A stretch of 64,000 nt of DNA from CAWUEZ02 sp963921355 (lineage in GTDB: Bacteria > Pseudomonadota > Alphaproteobacteria > Thalassobaculales > Thalassobaculaceae), in NCBI GenBank assembly GCA_963921355.3, contig OZ001190.1, positions 4,588,001 to 4,652,000 on the forward strand, read 5' to 3'. Below the pieces are notes generated by a model. It saw only the letters and a list, made by a program, of their open reading frames with translations. It did not search any database and had not been told where the DNA came from. Of this stretch, positions 43,977-51,399 are shown piece after piece; the stretch's first letter is position 1; each line of letters opens with the position of its first letter. Both the position numbers and the translations under genes were made by a program.

Positions 43977-44274
43977 GCGATTTGCCGTGTTTTGCGATTT
44001 TTTGGAGCCGCAGTTTACGACCGATTTAGGTTTGGCGAAAGAAAAAGCAGTCCGCCTTGTCAGAAGACCGCAGTTTTAAGGAGGGAATGACCGAAGAAGG
44101 TCCGTCCAGGCATGTAGGGCATTCCCGACAAAGTTTCTGCGCAACCAAAATTTAGTCGGAGCGGCCCCTGGGTCTGGATCCGGGCGGCGGCGGCCCCTCC
44201 CCGGGGGGCGGGATCGGCCTTCGGGGCGCACCGGGTGCGCTTCGATCCAGTTCATAGACCTGATCACTCTAACG
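43977..44274. other. gene-free stretch between small terminase and tail fibre genes; possible packaging site
   Basis: 298 bases without a credible gene. It contains a TGTCGG-like variant on the plus strand at 43980-43999 (TTTGCCGTGTTTTGCG core), a TAAGGAGGGAATGACC segment that opens only a short frame, and a very GC-rich part at about 44170-44225 with C- and G-runs that can pair. Packaging sites of many phages lie next to terminase genes, so a cos or pac signal here is possible but not shown. Confidence 0.4.
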
Positions 44275-44757
44275 TTATGTAAGGAAATCCGTGAGTTGCG
44301 TGGTCGGTTGCGATTCAGTTGCTTCGCCATTGATGACTTGCGCCCGATCCGCAAGCGCGCGCTCACCATCGGCGATGAACTCCCGCAGCTGTTCCGCCGT
44401 CATCTCCGCAGGCGACAACGGTGCCTTATCGGCTGCCTGGTTCGGTGGCGTGTAGCCCGCGCGGTCTAGCAGTGTCTTCGCCGCGTCGAGACGGACGCGT
44501 GGCGCGATGGTCTTATCGCCGACCAGATCTTCGATCAGCTTGAGCGCGACAGGTGCCGCAGCCCGCAGGCGCCGCGCGGTCAGCGCTTCAATGGCTGCCA
44601 GTACCTGCCCGTTATCCTCCGGTTTTTGGCCGGTCGCGGCGGTGCCTTCCGAGTAACCCGCCGCAAGCATCGCTTCCCGGCTTTCGCGGCCGTCTGATTT
44701 TAGTATCGCGTAGCGTCTCTGAAGCTCCGTCAGGTGTGCAAGATCAACGCCCGCCAC
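44275..44757 (-). CDS. terminase small subunit-like DNA-binding protein
   Basis: 160 residues. LTELQRRYAILKSDGRESREAMLAAGYSEGTAATG is the helix-turn-helix start typical of small terminases, and KTIAPRVRLDAAKTLLDRAGY the following helices. It recognises phage DNA for packaging. It is the first gene of the minus-strand late operon and is separated from the fibre block by the 298-base gap; the divergent control region lies upstream. Confidence 0.75.
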   Translation of the reverse strand: MAGVDLAHLTELQRRYAILKSDGRESREAMLAAGYSEGTAATGQKPEDNGQVLAAIEALTARRLRAAAPVALKLIEDLVGDKTIAPRVRLDAAKTLLDRAGYTPPNQAADKAPLSPAEMTAEQLREFIADGERALADRAQVINGEATESQPTTQLTDFLT

Positions 44758-44799
44758 GGTTTGCGGCGCATCGCGTGTGTCGATTATTGCGGTTAATAT

Positions 44800-44860
44800 T
44801 GTAGGCTATTCCCTACATTGTAGGTGCACGGTGATTGACATTCTATCACAACCCGACAAA
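44800..44860 (+). promoter_or_regulatory. divergent control region with TGTAGG and TGTCGG operators
   Basis: TGTAGG at 44800-44805 faces CCTACA at 44812-44817, with a third TGTAGG at 44819-44824. TTGACA is at 44835-44840, and a TGTCGG-family site (TATCACAACCCGACAA) at 44844-44859. The region separates the late operon (minus) from the plus-strand gene at 44874, so both operator types could govern the late promoter. No clear -10 box was seen for either direction. Confidence 0.6.
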
Positions 44861-44873
44861 CGGAGACCACGCC

Positions 44874-45341
44874 ATGACCGCACAAGTTACCGGCTCGATC
44901 ATCTCAGGCACTCTGCAAAGCGCCGACCTGATCCCCGCATTCACTGCCGAGCTTAAGCGCCAGATCGGGGACGACTGGGAAGCTAGCGGGCACGCTGATC
45001 TGCTTCTCGACAGCGATGCCATGGCGAAGAACCCCCGCCAGATGACGGAGGGTGAACTAACCGAGCAAGTCAACGCCCTGCTTGACGCGCTCAACGATCC
45101 TGACTTCGGACCGCCATTTTGTACCTTTGGTGCCCACGAAGGGGACGGCGCAGACTTTGGTTGGTGGCCGTGCGTGTCATGGCTCGAAGACAACGTTACG
45201 GATGGCGAGGTTCTCAAAGTTTCTGACCTGTCGGAAGTCCCCGACCACTGGGGCCAATATGTGATGCTCGTGAACGACCACGGGAACGTAACGCTCTACG
45301 CGCCAGCCCGCGAGTGGCAGGAAGTCTGGAGCGTCGTCTAA
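44874..45341 (+). CDS. hypothetical early phage protein
   Basis: 155 residues from ATG 44874, with CGGAG 9 bases upstream; the frame extends to 44835 but that part is in the operator. Acidic, alpha-beta in character: MTEGELTEQVNALLDALND, then a Trp-rich DGADFGWWPCVSWLED. No family recognised. Begins a plus-strand group whose members each have an operator-like site upstream. Confidence 0.65.
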   Translation: MTAQVTGSIISGTLQSADLIPAFTAELKRQIGDDWEASGHADLLLDSDAMAKNPRQMTEGELTEQVNALLDALNDPDFGPPFCTFGAHEGDGADFGWWPCVSWLEDNVTDGEVLKVSDLSEVPDHWGQYVMLVNDHGNVTLYAPAREWQEVWSVV

Positions 45342-45350
45342 CGCCACCCG

Positions 45351-45367
45351 TGTCGGCTTTTCCGATA
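45351..45367 (+). promoter_or_regulatory. TGTCGG-type operator candidate
   Basis: TGTCGGCTTTTCCGATA is a near inverted repeat with arms TGTCGG and CCGATA, 34 bases before the start at 45401. Confidence 0.6.
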
Positions 45368-45400
45368 CCTCGCGACCCACACAACACGAAATGAAGCCCC

Positions 45401-45787
45401 ATGAGGAACGAACCCGCGCCCACCGATGACCTCATCGACACCCGCGACTTGATCGAACTACTAGACGAACTTGAAAGTCTCGTTGCCAACGGCGAATGGA
45501 TCGTTGACGGCGAAAAGTTAACCGAAGAGAAGGAGCGCTATGACGCTCTCAAAGATTTCACGGACGAACTAGAAAGCTACTGCTCGGACTATCATTACGG
45601 AGAGACCTTGATAGCAGATAGCTACTTCGTCGAGTACGCGGAACAGCTCGCCGAAGATATCGGCGCGATCGATCGAGACGCCCAGTGGCCGCTCTCTTAT
45701 ATCGACTGGAACGCGGCGGCCGATGCACTGAAACAGGATTACACCACAAGCGAATGGGACGGCCACACGTTCTATTTCCGCGCTTGA
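45401..45787 (+). CDS. ArdA-like antirestriction-type protein
   Basis: 128 residues, strongly acidic (many Asp/Glu). The second half (SYFVEYAEQLAEDIGAI, then WPLSYIDWNAAADALKQDY and a final WDGHTFYFR) follows the pattern of ArdA C-terminal domains, DNA mimics that block type I restriction enzymes. Only about one ArdA domain's worth of sequence is present; the three-domain form is not. Function is inferred from pattern and charge; moderately sure. Confidence 0.55.
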   Translation: MRNEPAPTDDLIDTRDLIELLDELESLVANGEWIVDGEKLTEEKERYDALKDFTDELESYCSDYHYGETLIADSYFVEYAEQLAEDIGAIDRDAQWPLSYIDWNAAADALKQDYTTSEWDGHTFYFRA

Positions 45788-45792
45788 TCAAT

Positions 45793-45810
45793 TTGTCGGC
45801 TTTTCCGATA
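45793..45810 (+). promoter_or_regulatory. TGTCGG-type operator candidate
   Basis: TTGTCGGCTTTTCCGATA, almost identical to the copy at 45351-45367, 24 bases before the start at 45834. Confidence 0.6.
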
Positions 45811-45833
45811 ACCCGCAACCGAAAGGACACGAC

Positions 45834-46397
45834 ATGACCCGCTTCCATCTCCAGCACGTCCCGCTCGACACCGGCGGCTACGATCGAGGTGGCGCCTATT
45901 GGGGGCTCGGTGACCCGCTCTACTGGTACGGCCCCGAAGAGAACTTCGACAAAGCGCCGGACCCGGCGCCGGATGTGCCGTGCGCCTACGGCGCTCCAAT
46001 GGGTCGGCGCTCACACCCCGGCAACATGGAAGGTTATTTCCGCGCTCTGACCCGCGACGCCGCCAAGCGTGAGATACTGCGCGACATAGAGCCGGACGCA
46101 ACCTTCTTCGATGGTCCCCCAAAGGCGCCACGGTTGCACCTTGAGATGCACTCGACGCTCGACGCATCCGAACTGCCTGCGCAGTGCATCGAAGAGTGCA
46201 GCGCGTCCGGCGACGTGACCGCGGCCGTCGAGAAGTGGTGCGCCGCGCTCGGTGTCACGGTCGACGAAGACGACGCCCGCACGTACGTCCGCGCCTTCGG
46301 CCTTGAAGACGACGAAGACCGCGATCTAGCCGGCTTCGTGCTCTGGCAAGCGTGCTGCCAGATCCACGAAGACGGCCTCTTCTGTATGGAGTATTGA
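45834..46397 (+). CDS. hypothetical early phage protein
   Basis: 187 residues, acidic, Trp/Tyr-rich at the start (GGAYWGLGDPLYWYGPEENFD), with an Asp/Glu-rich end (VTVDEDDARTYVRAFGLEDDEDRD). AAGGACAC leads into ATG 45834. No family recognised; acidic small proteins next to ArdA-like genes are often anti-defence proteins, which is a guess. Confidence 0.6.
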   Translation: MTRFHLQHVPLDTGGYDRGGAYWGLGDPLYWYGPEENFDKAPDPAPDVPCAYGAPMGRRSHPGNMEGYFRALTRDAAKREILRDIEPDATFFDGPPKAPRLHLEMHSTLDASELPAQCIEECSASGDVTAAVEKWCAALGVTVDEDDARTYVRAFGLEDDEDRDLAGFVLWQACCQIHEDGLFCMEY

Positions 46398-46409
46398 GGA
46401 GATTTGACC

Positions 46410-46583
46410 ATGCCCCGCTACCGCGTATCAGACGTGATCACGATCAGCCGCAAATGGATCGTTGAGGCGCCCGACGAAAACGCCGCTATCGCCCAAATCG
46501 AAGACGGTTTGCCAGAGGTCTTCGATCGCGCCGATACGGAAGTTCTGGCGTCCGAACCCTACGAAGCGGACCTGCTCGAATGA
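46410..46583 (+). CDS. small acidic protein
   Basis: 57 residues, ATG 46410 with GAGGAG 8-9 bases before it, stop TGA at 46581. MPRYRVSDVITISRKWIVEAP resembles phage proteins whose first strand is RYRV followed by an acidic helix (DENAAIAQIEDGLPEVF). Function unknown. Coupled to the next gene by a 4-base overlap. Confidence 0.6.
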   Translation: MPRYRVSDVITISRKWIVEAPDENAAIAQIEDGLPEVFDRADTEVLASEPYEADLLE

Positions 46584-46660
46584 TCCGCCGCACCCTCTCA
46601 GCTCTACGCGCGCTGATCACCATCGCCGTGTGGTTCATCGTCTGGTCAGCCACCGGCTAA
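46580..46660 (+). CDS. 26-residue membrane peptide
   Basis: ATG overlaps the previous stop (ATGA). After MIRRTLSALRAL comes ITIAVWFIVWSATG, one hydrophobic segment. Its size resembles small phage toxins or membrane-acting peptides; role unknown. It overlaps the convergent gene at 46646 by 15 bases. Confidence 0.4.
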   Translation: MIRRTLSALRALITIAVWFIVWSATG

Positions 46661-47170
46661 CGCATACTCCCACACATACTCGGGCGGCCCGTCATACCAA
46701 TGGCGGGCCGTTTTCGTTTGCGACCTCCGCCGCACGATCCAGCCAGCCCGCAGCCCCTTCGAATAGAACCCCTTCACACTCCCCGCGCTCATCAGCCACC
46801 CCAGCGCGCCAACGAGCTCGCCGGACGTGCTCCACGGGTGCTGGTGAAGGTACTGGACAAAGACGCGGAACGTGCCGCTTCCGGGACCCTTTCGAGGGAA
46901 TATCCGTGGCGGTCGCTCGAACGGTGCCAGCCCCTTCGCTGCTCTCTGGCCCCTGCGGACCATCGCAGCATGTCTGCCCCACAGGCGCGTCGCTCGCACC
47001 CGCTGCAGGCGGGTCGTGGTCAGTCGCTCTAGTTCCTGGATCTGCCGTCGCCGCGCCGCTATCGCCGCGCGCTCATCTGCGGTCCGCCCACCGGGCTTGC
47101 CACCGAAGGGTGCCGGCCGGATCCCCGCGGCCTTGCGGATGGCGCGGATCGATTCCTGCAGGCTGTGCAT
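46646..47170 (-). CDS. basic hypothetical protein with winged-helix-like end
   Basis: 174 residues, highly basic (Arg-rich: ERAAIAARRRQIQELERLTTTRLQRV). The C-terminal part FVQYLHQHPWSTSGELVGAL and AGWIVRRRSQTKTARHWY looks like a winged helix. DNA-binding is likely. Its 5' side adjoins the repeat-rich gene-free region, so it may act there, for instance in replication initiation; this is inference. Confidence 0.55.
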   Translation of the reverse strand: MHSLQESIRAIRKAAGIRPAPFGGKPGGRTADERAAIAARRRQIQELERLTTTRLQRVRATRLWGRHAAMVRRGQRAAKGLAPFERPPRIFPRKGPGSGTFRVFVQYLHQHPWSTSGELVGALGWLMSAGSVKGFYSKGLRAGWIVRRRSQTKTARHWYDGPPEYVWEYALAGG

Positions 47171-47181
47171 CTCGATGCGCC

Positions 47182-47259
47182 TTTAAGCCAGGCTCCAAGA
47201 TTTCGAAAACGGCATGCCCCCGAATTTAAGCCCAGCTCCAAAATTCTGCAACAGGCATG
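47182..47259. repeat. imperfect 35-base direct repeat
   Basis: Units at 47182-47216 and 47225-47259, period 43, both starting TTTAAGCC and ending GGCATG, about 27 of 35 positions alike. Located just upstream of the basic protein gene. The second unit runs directly into a TGTCGG-family site at 47263-47280. Confidence 0.6.
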
Positions 47260-47262
47260 TTC

Positions 47263-47280
47263 CGACAAAACCTGACAGCG
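47263..47280 (-). promoter_or_regulatory. TGTCGG-type operator candidate (variant)
   Basis: Minus strand reads TGTCAGGTTTTGTCGG: two half-sites in direct repeat, one with a C to A change. About 93 bases upstream of the basic protein start at 47170. Confidence 0.45.
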
Positions 47281-47354
47281 ATCGCTCCGAAACCCCAGCC
47301 AAAACCCGACATGAAATTCTCGCGCCCAAACCCGATTTCCGTCGGGGTGGTGGA

Positions 47355-47582
47355 GTGGTTCGGCGAACCACCACCCCTCCGGAGGAGGGAACCTTCCGAA
47401 CCACTTTTAGCCCGGGCCAAAATAGTTCAACGATTTCAACAACATTAACTCCTACGCTAAAGTGGTTCGGGCCAGAAACCGCCGAATTACTCCCGAACCA
47501 CTCTTAACATCACACTTGATGTCGTTGTTTTCATTGATAAAAACCTACTTGCCGGAGTAGTTCGGAACCACTTTCGAACCAC
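47355..47582. repeat. GAACCAC iteron-like cluster; possible replication origin
   Basis: GAACCAC or its complement GTGGTTC occurs seven times in 228 bases: 47355-47361 and 47462-47468 inverted, 47365-47371, 47398-47404, 47495-47501, 47565-47571 and 47576-47582 direct. Five copies extend to CGAACCACTTT-like 11-mers. The whole stretch 47171-47820 lacks credible genes and has AT-rich parts (47520-47550 and 47580-47620). Clustered iterons beside AT-rich DNA, next to primase-helicase and a basic DNA-binding protein, fit an origin. Confidence 0.6.
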
Positions 47583-47820
47583 TTTCATCTACTTTATTTC
47601 ACGCTTAATTATCCGTTAATCGGCACGCAGACACGGCGCCAAATCCTACACTCTTAAACGTCTAAAAAGCGCCCCCACACCCCACCCCACCGCCTACTTA
47701 AACGCAGGCCAAGACATATACTGACGCGGCCGATACAGCCGAATCGACTGCGACAACATGACTCACATTTTCTGGTTACTGTGGCGTATGCGCCACGCCT
47801 ACCGCGTCTACTGACCCGCC

Positions 47821-48618
47821 TTAACGGCGTTTGATCAGCAAACCTTGGCCGGTGGGCAACTCGGCGACGCTGTCCGGGCTATCGCGCAGCACAGCGTCGA
47901 CGGCAACCTTCTGGTCGGAGTGCATCCACCACCCGTAGTCATCCAGGATCAGCACGCCGCCGGCCGACAGCCGCGGGTAGATCTGCGCCACAGCGCCAGC
48001 TTCAGCTTCCACGTCATTCATGTCGATGTGGGCGAAGGCAACGCGTTCCGGCAGGGTGCCATCGAACGTGGCCGGCGCCGGGCCTTTGATGACCGAGACT
48101 GCTTCGTTGTCGGCAAACCGGGCGCACACCTTCTCGTAGAGGCCGGGCTCGACCAGGGCGGGAAGATCAAGGTGCTGATCTCCCTCGTGCCACTCGAACA
48201 GGTCGAAGAGCAGATACCGCTTGTTCAGCGCGGCAAAGTCGATCCGGTCGGTGAGGACTGACGCTGTGTCCCCCTGGTAGCAGCCGACTTCCAGGAAGTC
48301 CCCTTCAACGCATGATGCAATCTGAGCGAAATACTCCAACAGGTATGTCCGCCAGATGATGCCCCGGTGCTTTGCCCCGTAGGTTTCATCGTCGACGAGG
48401 CCGCGGAAGTACGGATCTCGCATGAACGAGAGGCTGCGGTTCCACAGGACCATGTTGTCGGAGCAGAAGAGCGTCTGGCGCATCTCTGTTGGGTTGCTGA
48501 GCGACTTCAGCATGCCGGCCAGCCCCCGCTCGAAGCCTACCTGGTCTTCGACTGTCGTGGTGGTGCCAACAAGGTGCTTCGGGGATAGAAGGTCGGACTT
48601 TTTCCTGATCCGCGGCAT
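47821..48618 (-). CDS. TylF/MycF-like class I methyltransferase
   Basis: 265 residues. VEGDFLEVGCYQGDTASVL is SAM motif I, and AFAHIDMNDVEAEAGAVAQIYPRL plus GGVLILDDYGWW fit the metal-dependent TylF/macrocin O-methyltransferase family, where acidic residues bind a divalent metal. The family methylates sugars or sugar-like hydroxyls. A phage copy could modify surface glycans; not a usual phage core gene, so likely a cargo gene. Located between the iteron region and primase. Confidence 0.7.
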   Translation of the reverse strand: MPRIRKKSDLLSPKHLVGTTTTVEDQVGFERGLAGMLKSLSNPTEMRQTLFCSDNMVLWNRSLSFMRDPYFRGLVDDETYGAKHRGIIWRTYLLEYFAQIASCVEGDFLEVGCYQGDTASVLTDRIDFAALNKRYLLFDLFEWHEGDQHLDLPALVEPGLYEKVCARFADNEAVSVIKGPAPATFDGTLPERVAFAHIDMNDVEAEAGAVAQIYPRLSAGGVLILDDYGWWMHSDQKVAVDAVLRDSPDSVAELPTGQGLLIKRR

Positions 48619-48654
48619 CGGCGTGTGGCCAGCTGTGTGGACGGTGCTGCTAGA

Positions 48655-50946
48655 TCAACACAGAAAGTCTGCGTTCTCAACTCGCCGCCGGCCGATCAGG
48701 AAGGAGCTGTTCGGGCTGTTCGATCGCTGCTCCCGCCAGACGTCCCAAAATGCCACGCCTGATCCGACTTCCACGGCGATGCGCTTGGGCTTGCTCATGC
48801 GGTGCGGGTGCCGCCCGGGCTCTTCCGGCGCCATCAGCTCGAGCGGGCCGAACACGTCGGCCAGCGCGGCGGACATCTCCGACTTCTGCAACGGCAGTGC
48901 GTGGGATTTCAGCAACGGGCGCAGCGGCTCTGTCAGGCTGGTCAGCCGCTCTCGATCGAAGCGCATGTTGAGCACGCAGCAGCCGAGCACATCCTTCTCG
49001 ATCGCTGCCCGCTGTTCTCGGGCGTGCTCCTCGATCTCCTCGCTGAATTCGCCGGCGGCCGGTAGCTTCTCAGGGATCAGCAACACCGTCTTGATCGGAT
49101 CGCCTTCCTCGTCGGTGGCGAGCTCCATTTCCTCGAGCGACCAGCGGAAGCGTTTATCCTGCTCCATGTCGCGCTGCTTGCTGTCGGTGAACTGGTTCGG
49201 CGTGATCTCGATCTCGGTGTCGGTCGCGCCACGGAGTGAGCTGTGGCCCCGGGCGCCTTTGCTCGCGTCTTTGCCGCTGTGGTGCACTAGGATCGTCGTG
49301 GTCTGCGCCTCGTTCTTGACGTAGTCGGCGCTGGCGACGACCGCGCCCATGTCTTCGCTGCTGTTCTCGTTGCCGCCGGCCATGACGCGGTTCAGCGTGT
49401 CGAAGACGACCTGCAGGCACTTGACCCCGAAGTCATCTTCGAAGTCGCGGATCAGCTGCACCAGTTCGGCCCGGTCGGCGTTTGGGTCTCTCAGGTCGAT
49501 CAGAGATTCGACGATGGCGAGCGGGATGCGCTTACCTTCGATCTCCTCCGCATACTTTCGCTTGTACCCGGCGATGCGCTTCTTCAGCGTGCCGGCACCT
49601 TCGGCCGCGATGTAGAGCACGCCACCTTGTCGGGTGGGCCGATCGAAGAACGGGATGCCTGCCGCCACGCAGAACGCCTGATGCAACACCACGTTCGTCT
49701 TGCCGACACCGCTGTCACCGTAGACGACGACCATCGTGACCTGGTCGATCAGCCCTTTGACAATGTACGGCTGACGGGTTGGTAAGGCGATGTCGTCGAA
49801 GGCGGTGTACGCAAGTCGTCGGCGTGGAGCCGGGTTGAAAGGGTCGACAGGTTGTTCGGGGTCCGCAGGATCAGATCTTCCGTGAACCAGGGTCGGAGGC
49901 GGGCCCGGATCGAAGTCGAGCACGAGTTCGAAGTCGTCGTTGGCGCTTGGCCGGGCGGATCGGAAAAGGGCACGGTCGAAGTACCGCTGCGCTTCGTTTG
50001 GGTTGTCATGATAGACCTCAGCGAGTTTGCCGTTGGGATAGTGCCAGAGCATCTGCGCGATCTGCTGCGGCTCGAAGCCGTGGTCCTGTAGCTTGCCGGC
50101 GAGCCGGAAGTCGCTGGCGCTGCGGTCGTCGTGATGTTCGTGCCGGCCGGTGAGCGTCTCCGCGAGCGCGGCGTCTTTGGCGGCTGCGGTTGCCATGCGC
50201 TGTCTTAGATCTTGCGGCAGATCCTCAGCCGCCCGCGGCCAGTCGATCTCGTGGTGGGCGACCTGCTGTCGCGGCGCGTCGGCCGGCGGGAAGTGGGCCG
50301 CCAGGGTTTCGTAGTCGAGCAGCCGCCCCGCCCCCGCCTCTAGGGTGGCGCGCGTGGGCACTCGACCGCGGCTGCGCTTCTTTTCGTCTGGCCAATTGAT
50401 CGTGCCGGGCAGCCGCATGATGCGGTCGACGTTCTGCACCGGATCCGCGCCGAGCTTCTGAGCGACGCCGCGGCCGAGGCGCTCGGCCTGTTCCGCTTCG
50501 ATTGGCTCTGTCAACTTCCAGAAGTGCTGCAGCCCGCCGCCGCTGTCGATTGTGCACGTCGGCGGCATCTCCTGCTCCAGCCGGCACTGGATCTCGAACA
50601 GCTTGATCCTTGCCTCGTCGAAGTCCTCACCCTTCGCGTCCATGTCCGCGAACACAGCGTCGACTTTGGCGATGTGCTCCTTCTTTAGCTTGCCGCCCGG
50701 CGCGTCTACGCGCGGCTCGTTGACGCTGAAGTAGAGGTTCCAACCTTGGTAGCTTTGGATGAATTCTTCGAGATTCGGATGGCCCGTCGGCCGGGTGATG
50801 CCGACGATTTGCTTCGTATCCGGGTGGATGGCCACCAGATTATGGATGCTGTCATTGCGCCAGTTCCGGAGGAACTCGAGCGCCACAGTCGCGTCGTGTT
50901 CAAGTGTCGGCTTACTGTTGATTTTGTCGGCTTCGTCAGCCATCAT
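48655..50946 (-). CDS. primase-helicase (archaeo-eukaryotic-type primase with RepA-like helicase)
   Basis: 763 residues. N-terminal primase part: VDAVFADMDAKGEDFDEA with the D-x-D metal site near residue 100, DSGGGLQHFWKL and DRIMRLPGTINWP, typical of the RepB/D5-type AEP primases. C-terminal RecA-like helicase (AAA_25): Walker A VVYGDSGVGKTN near residue 408, Walker B-like LQVVFDTLN, and LVHHSGKDASKGARGHSSL. The protein would both prime and unwind at the phage origin. Starts ATG 50946 or the next ATG at 50943. A TGTCGG at its 5' end is coding and may be chance. Confidence 0.85.
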   Translation of the reverse strand: MMADEADKINSKPTLEHDATVALEFLRNWRNDSIHNLVAIHPDTKQIVGITRPTGHPNLEEFIQSYQGWNLYFSVNEPRVDAPGGKLKKEHIAKVDAVFADMDAKGEDFDEARIKLFEIQCRLEQEMPPTCTIDSGGGLQHFWKLTEPIEAEQAERLGRGVAQKLGADPVQNVDRIMRLPGTINWPDEKKRSRGRVPTRATLEAGAGRLLDYETLAAHFPPADAPRQQVAHHEIDWPRAAEDLPQDLRQRMATAAAKDAALAETLTGRHEHHDDRSASDFRLAGKLQDHGFEPQQIAQMLWHYPNGKLAEVYHDNPNEAQRYFDRALFRSARPSANDDFELVLDFDPGPPPTLVHGRSDPADPEQPVDPFNPAPRRRLAYTAFDDIALPTRQPYIVKGLIDQVTMVVVYGDSGVGKTNVVLHQAFCVAAGIPFFDRPTRQGGVLYIAAEGAGTLKKRIAGYKRKYAEEIEGKRIPLAIVESLIDLRDPNADRAELVQLIRDFEDDFGVKCLQVVFDTLNRVMAGGNENSSEDMGAVVASADYVKNEAQTTTILVHHSGKDASKGARGHSSLRGATDTEIEITPNQFTDSKQRDMEQDKRFRWSLEEMELATDEEGDPIKTVLLIPEKLPAAGEFSEEIEEHAREQRAAIEKDVLGCCVLNMRFDRERLTSLTEPLRPLLKSHALPLQKSEMSAALADVFGPLELMAPEEPGRHPHRMSKPKRIAVEVGSGVAFWDVWREQRSNSPNSSFLIGRRRVENADFLC

Positions 50947-51037
50947 CTAAGGCATCCTGTGTGGGCATGGCGCAGGCGTTGGGCGTGGTGCACCCGACAG
51001 AGAGGGCCCGGTGGTAGCCAATCCCGCCGGGCCCTTT

Positions 51038-51250
51038 TCAGTACCGGGAAACCGCCAGATACGGCTTCGTGCCGACGACGCGGCTGCGGATCGCGGATTC
51101 GTGGATCTCGCAGAGGTTTCCGTCTGAATTCACGGCAGGCCAACGGTCCGCGGCCCCCGGACGGCTGTGGTAGCGATGTTTCAGTGTCACCATCTCGCCG
51201 GACCACAGAACCACCGGTGCGCCTGGGCCGAATTCAACATGTTCGGGCAT
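51038..51250 (-). CDS. hypothetical small protein
   Basis: 70 residues from ATG 51250 (GAGGGG 6 bases upstream). GPGAPVVLWSGEMVTLKHRYHS and a short C-terminal strand. No family recognised. It is divergent from the Cro-like gene across the 51251-51399 switch region, so its expression is probably tied to the same operators. Confidence 0.6.
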   Translation of the reverse strand: MPEHVEFGPGAPVVLWSGEMVTLKHRYHSRPGAADRWPAVNSDGNLCEIHESAIRSRVVGTKPYLAVSRY

Positions 51251-51298
51251 GTCGTTCCCCTCAGATTGGGTCGCGTAGATTACGTGTATCCGATAAAC

Positions 51299-51327
51299 CC
51301 TACAATAATCTGCATAAAACGACAATT
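51299..51327 (-). promoter_or_regulatory. TGTAGG half-site and TGTCG-type site
   Basis: CCTACA at 51299-51304 and, on the minus strand, TTGTCGTTTTATGCAG at about 51312-51327, a variant of the TGTCGG family. Both are in the divergent control region between the genes at 51250 and 51400. Confidence 0.5.
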
Positions 51328-51339
51328 GCGAATTTTGTA

Positions 51340-51375
51340 TTGACTATCTGTTTTTGTCGGGTATAATATCCGACA
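51340..51375 (+). promoter_or_regulatory. near-consensus promoter with overlapping operator
   Basis: TTGACT (51340-51345) and a perfect TATAAT (51362-51367) are 16 bases apart, a strong sigma-70-type promoter facing the early genes. TGTCGG (51355-51360) and CCGACA (51370-51375) flank the -10 box as an inverted repeat, so a bound repressor would block polymerase. Predicted RNA start about 51374. Confidence 0.75.
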
Positions 51376-51399
51376 CAACAGCCAATCGATCGGTCCAAA

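Noticed and set aside
47355..47582. CRISPR array
   Set aside because: The repeated unit is only 7-11 bases, in both orientations and at irregular spacing, with no spacers of constant length.
50929..50940. TGTCGG copy at the 5' end of the primase gene
   Set aside because: It lies within coding sequence (Glu-Ala-Asp-Lys region) and lacks the rest of the motif; probably chance.
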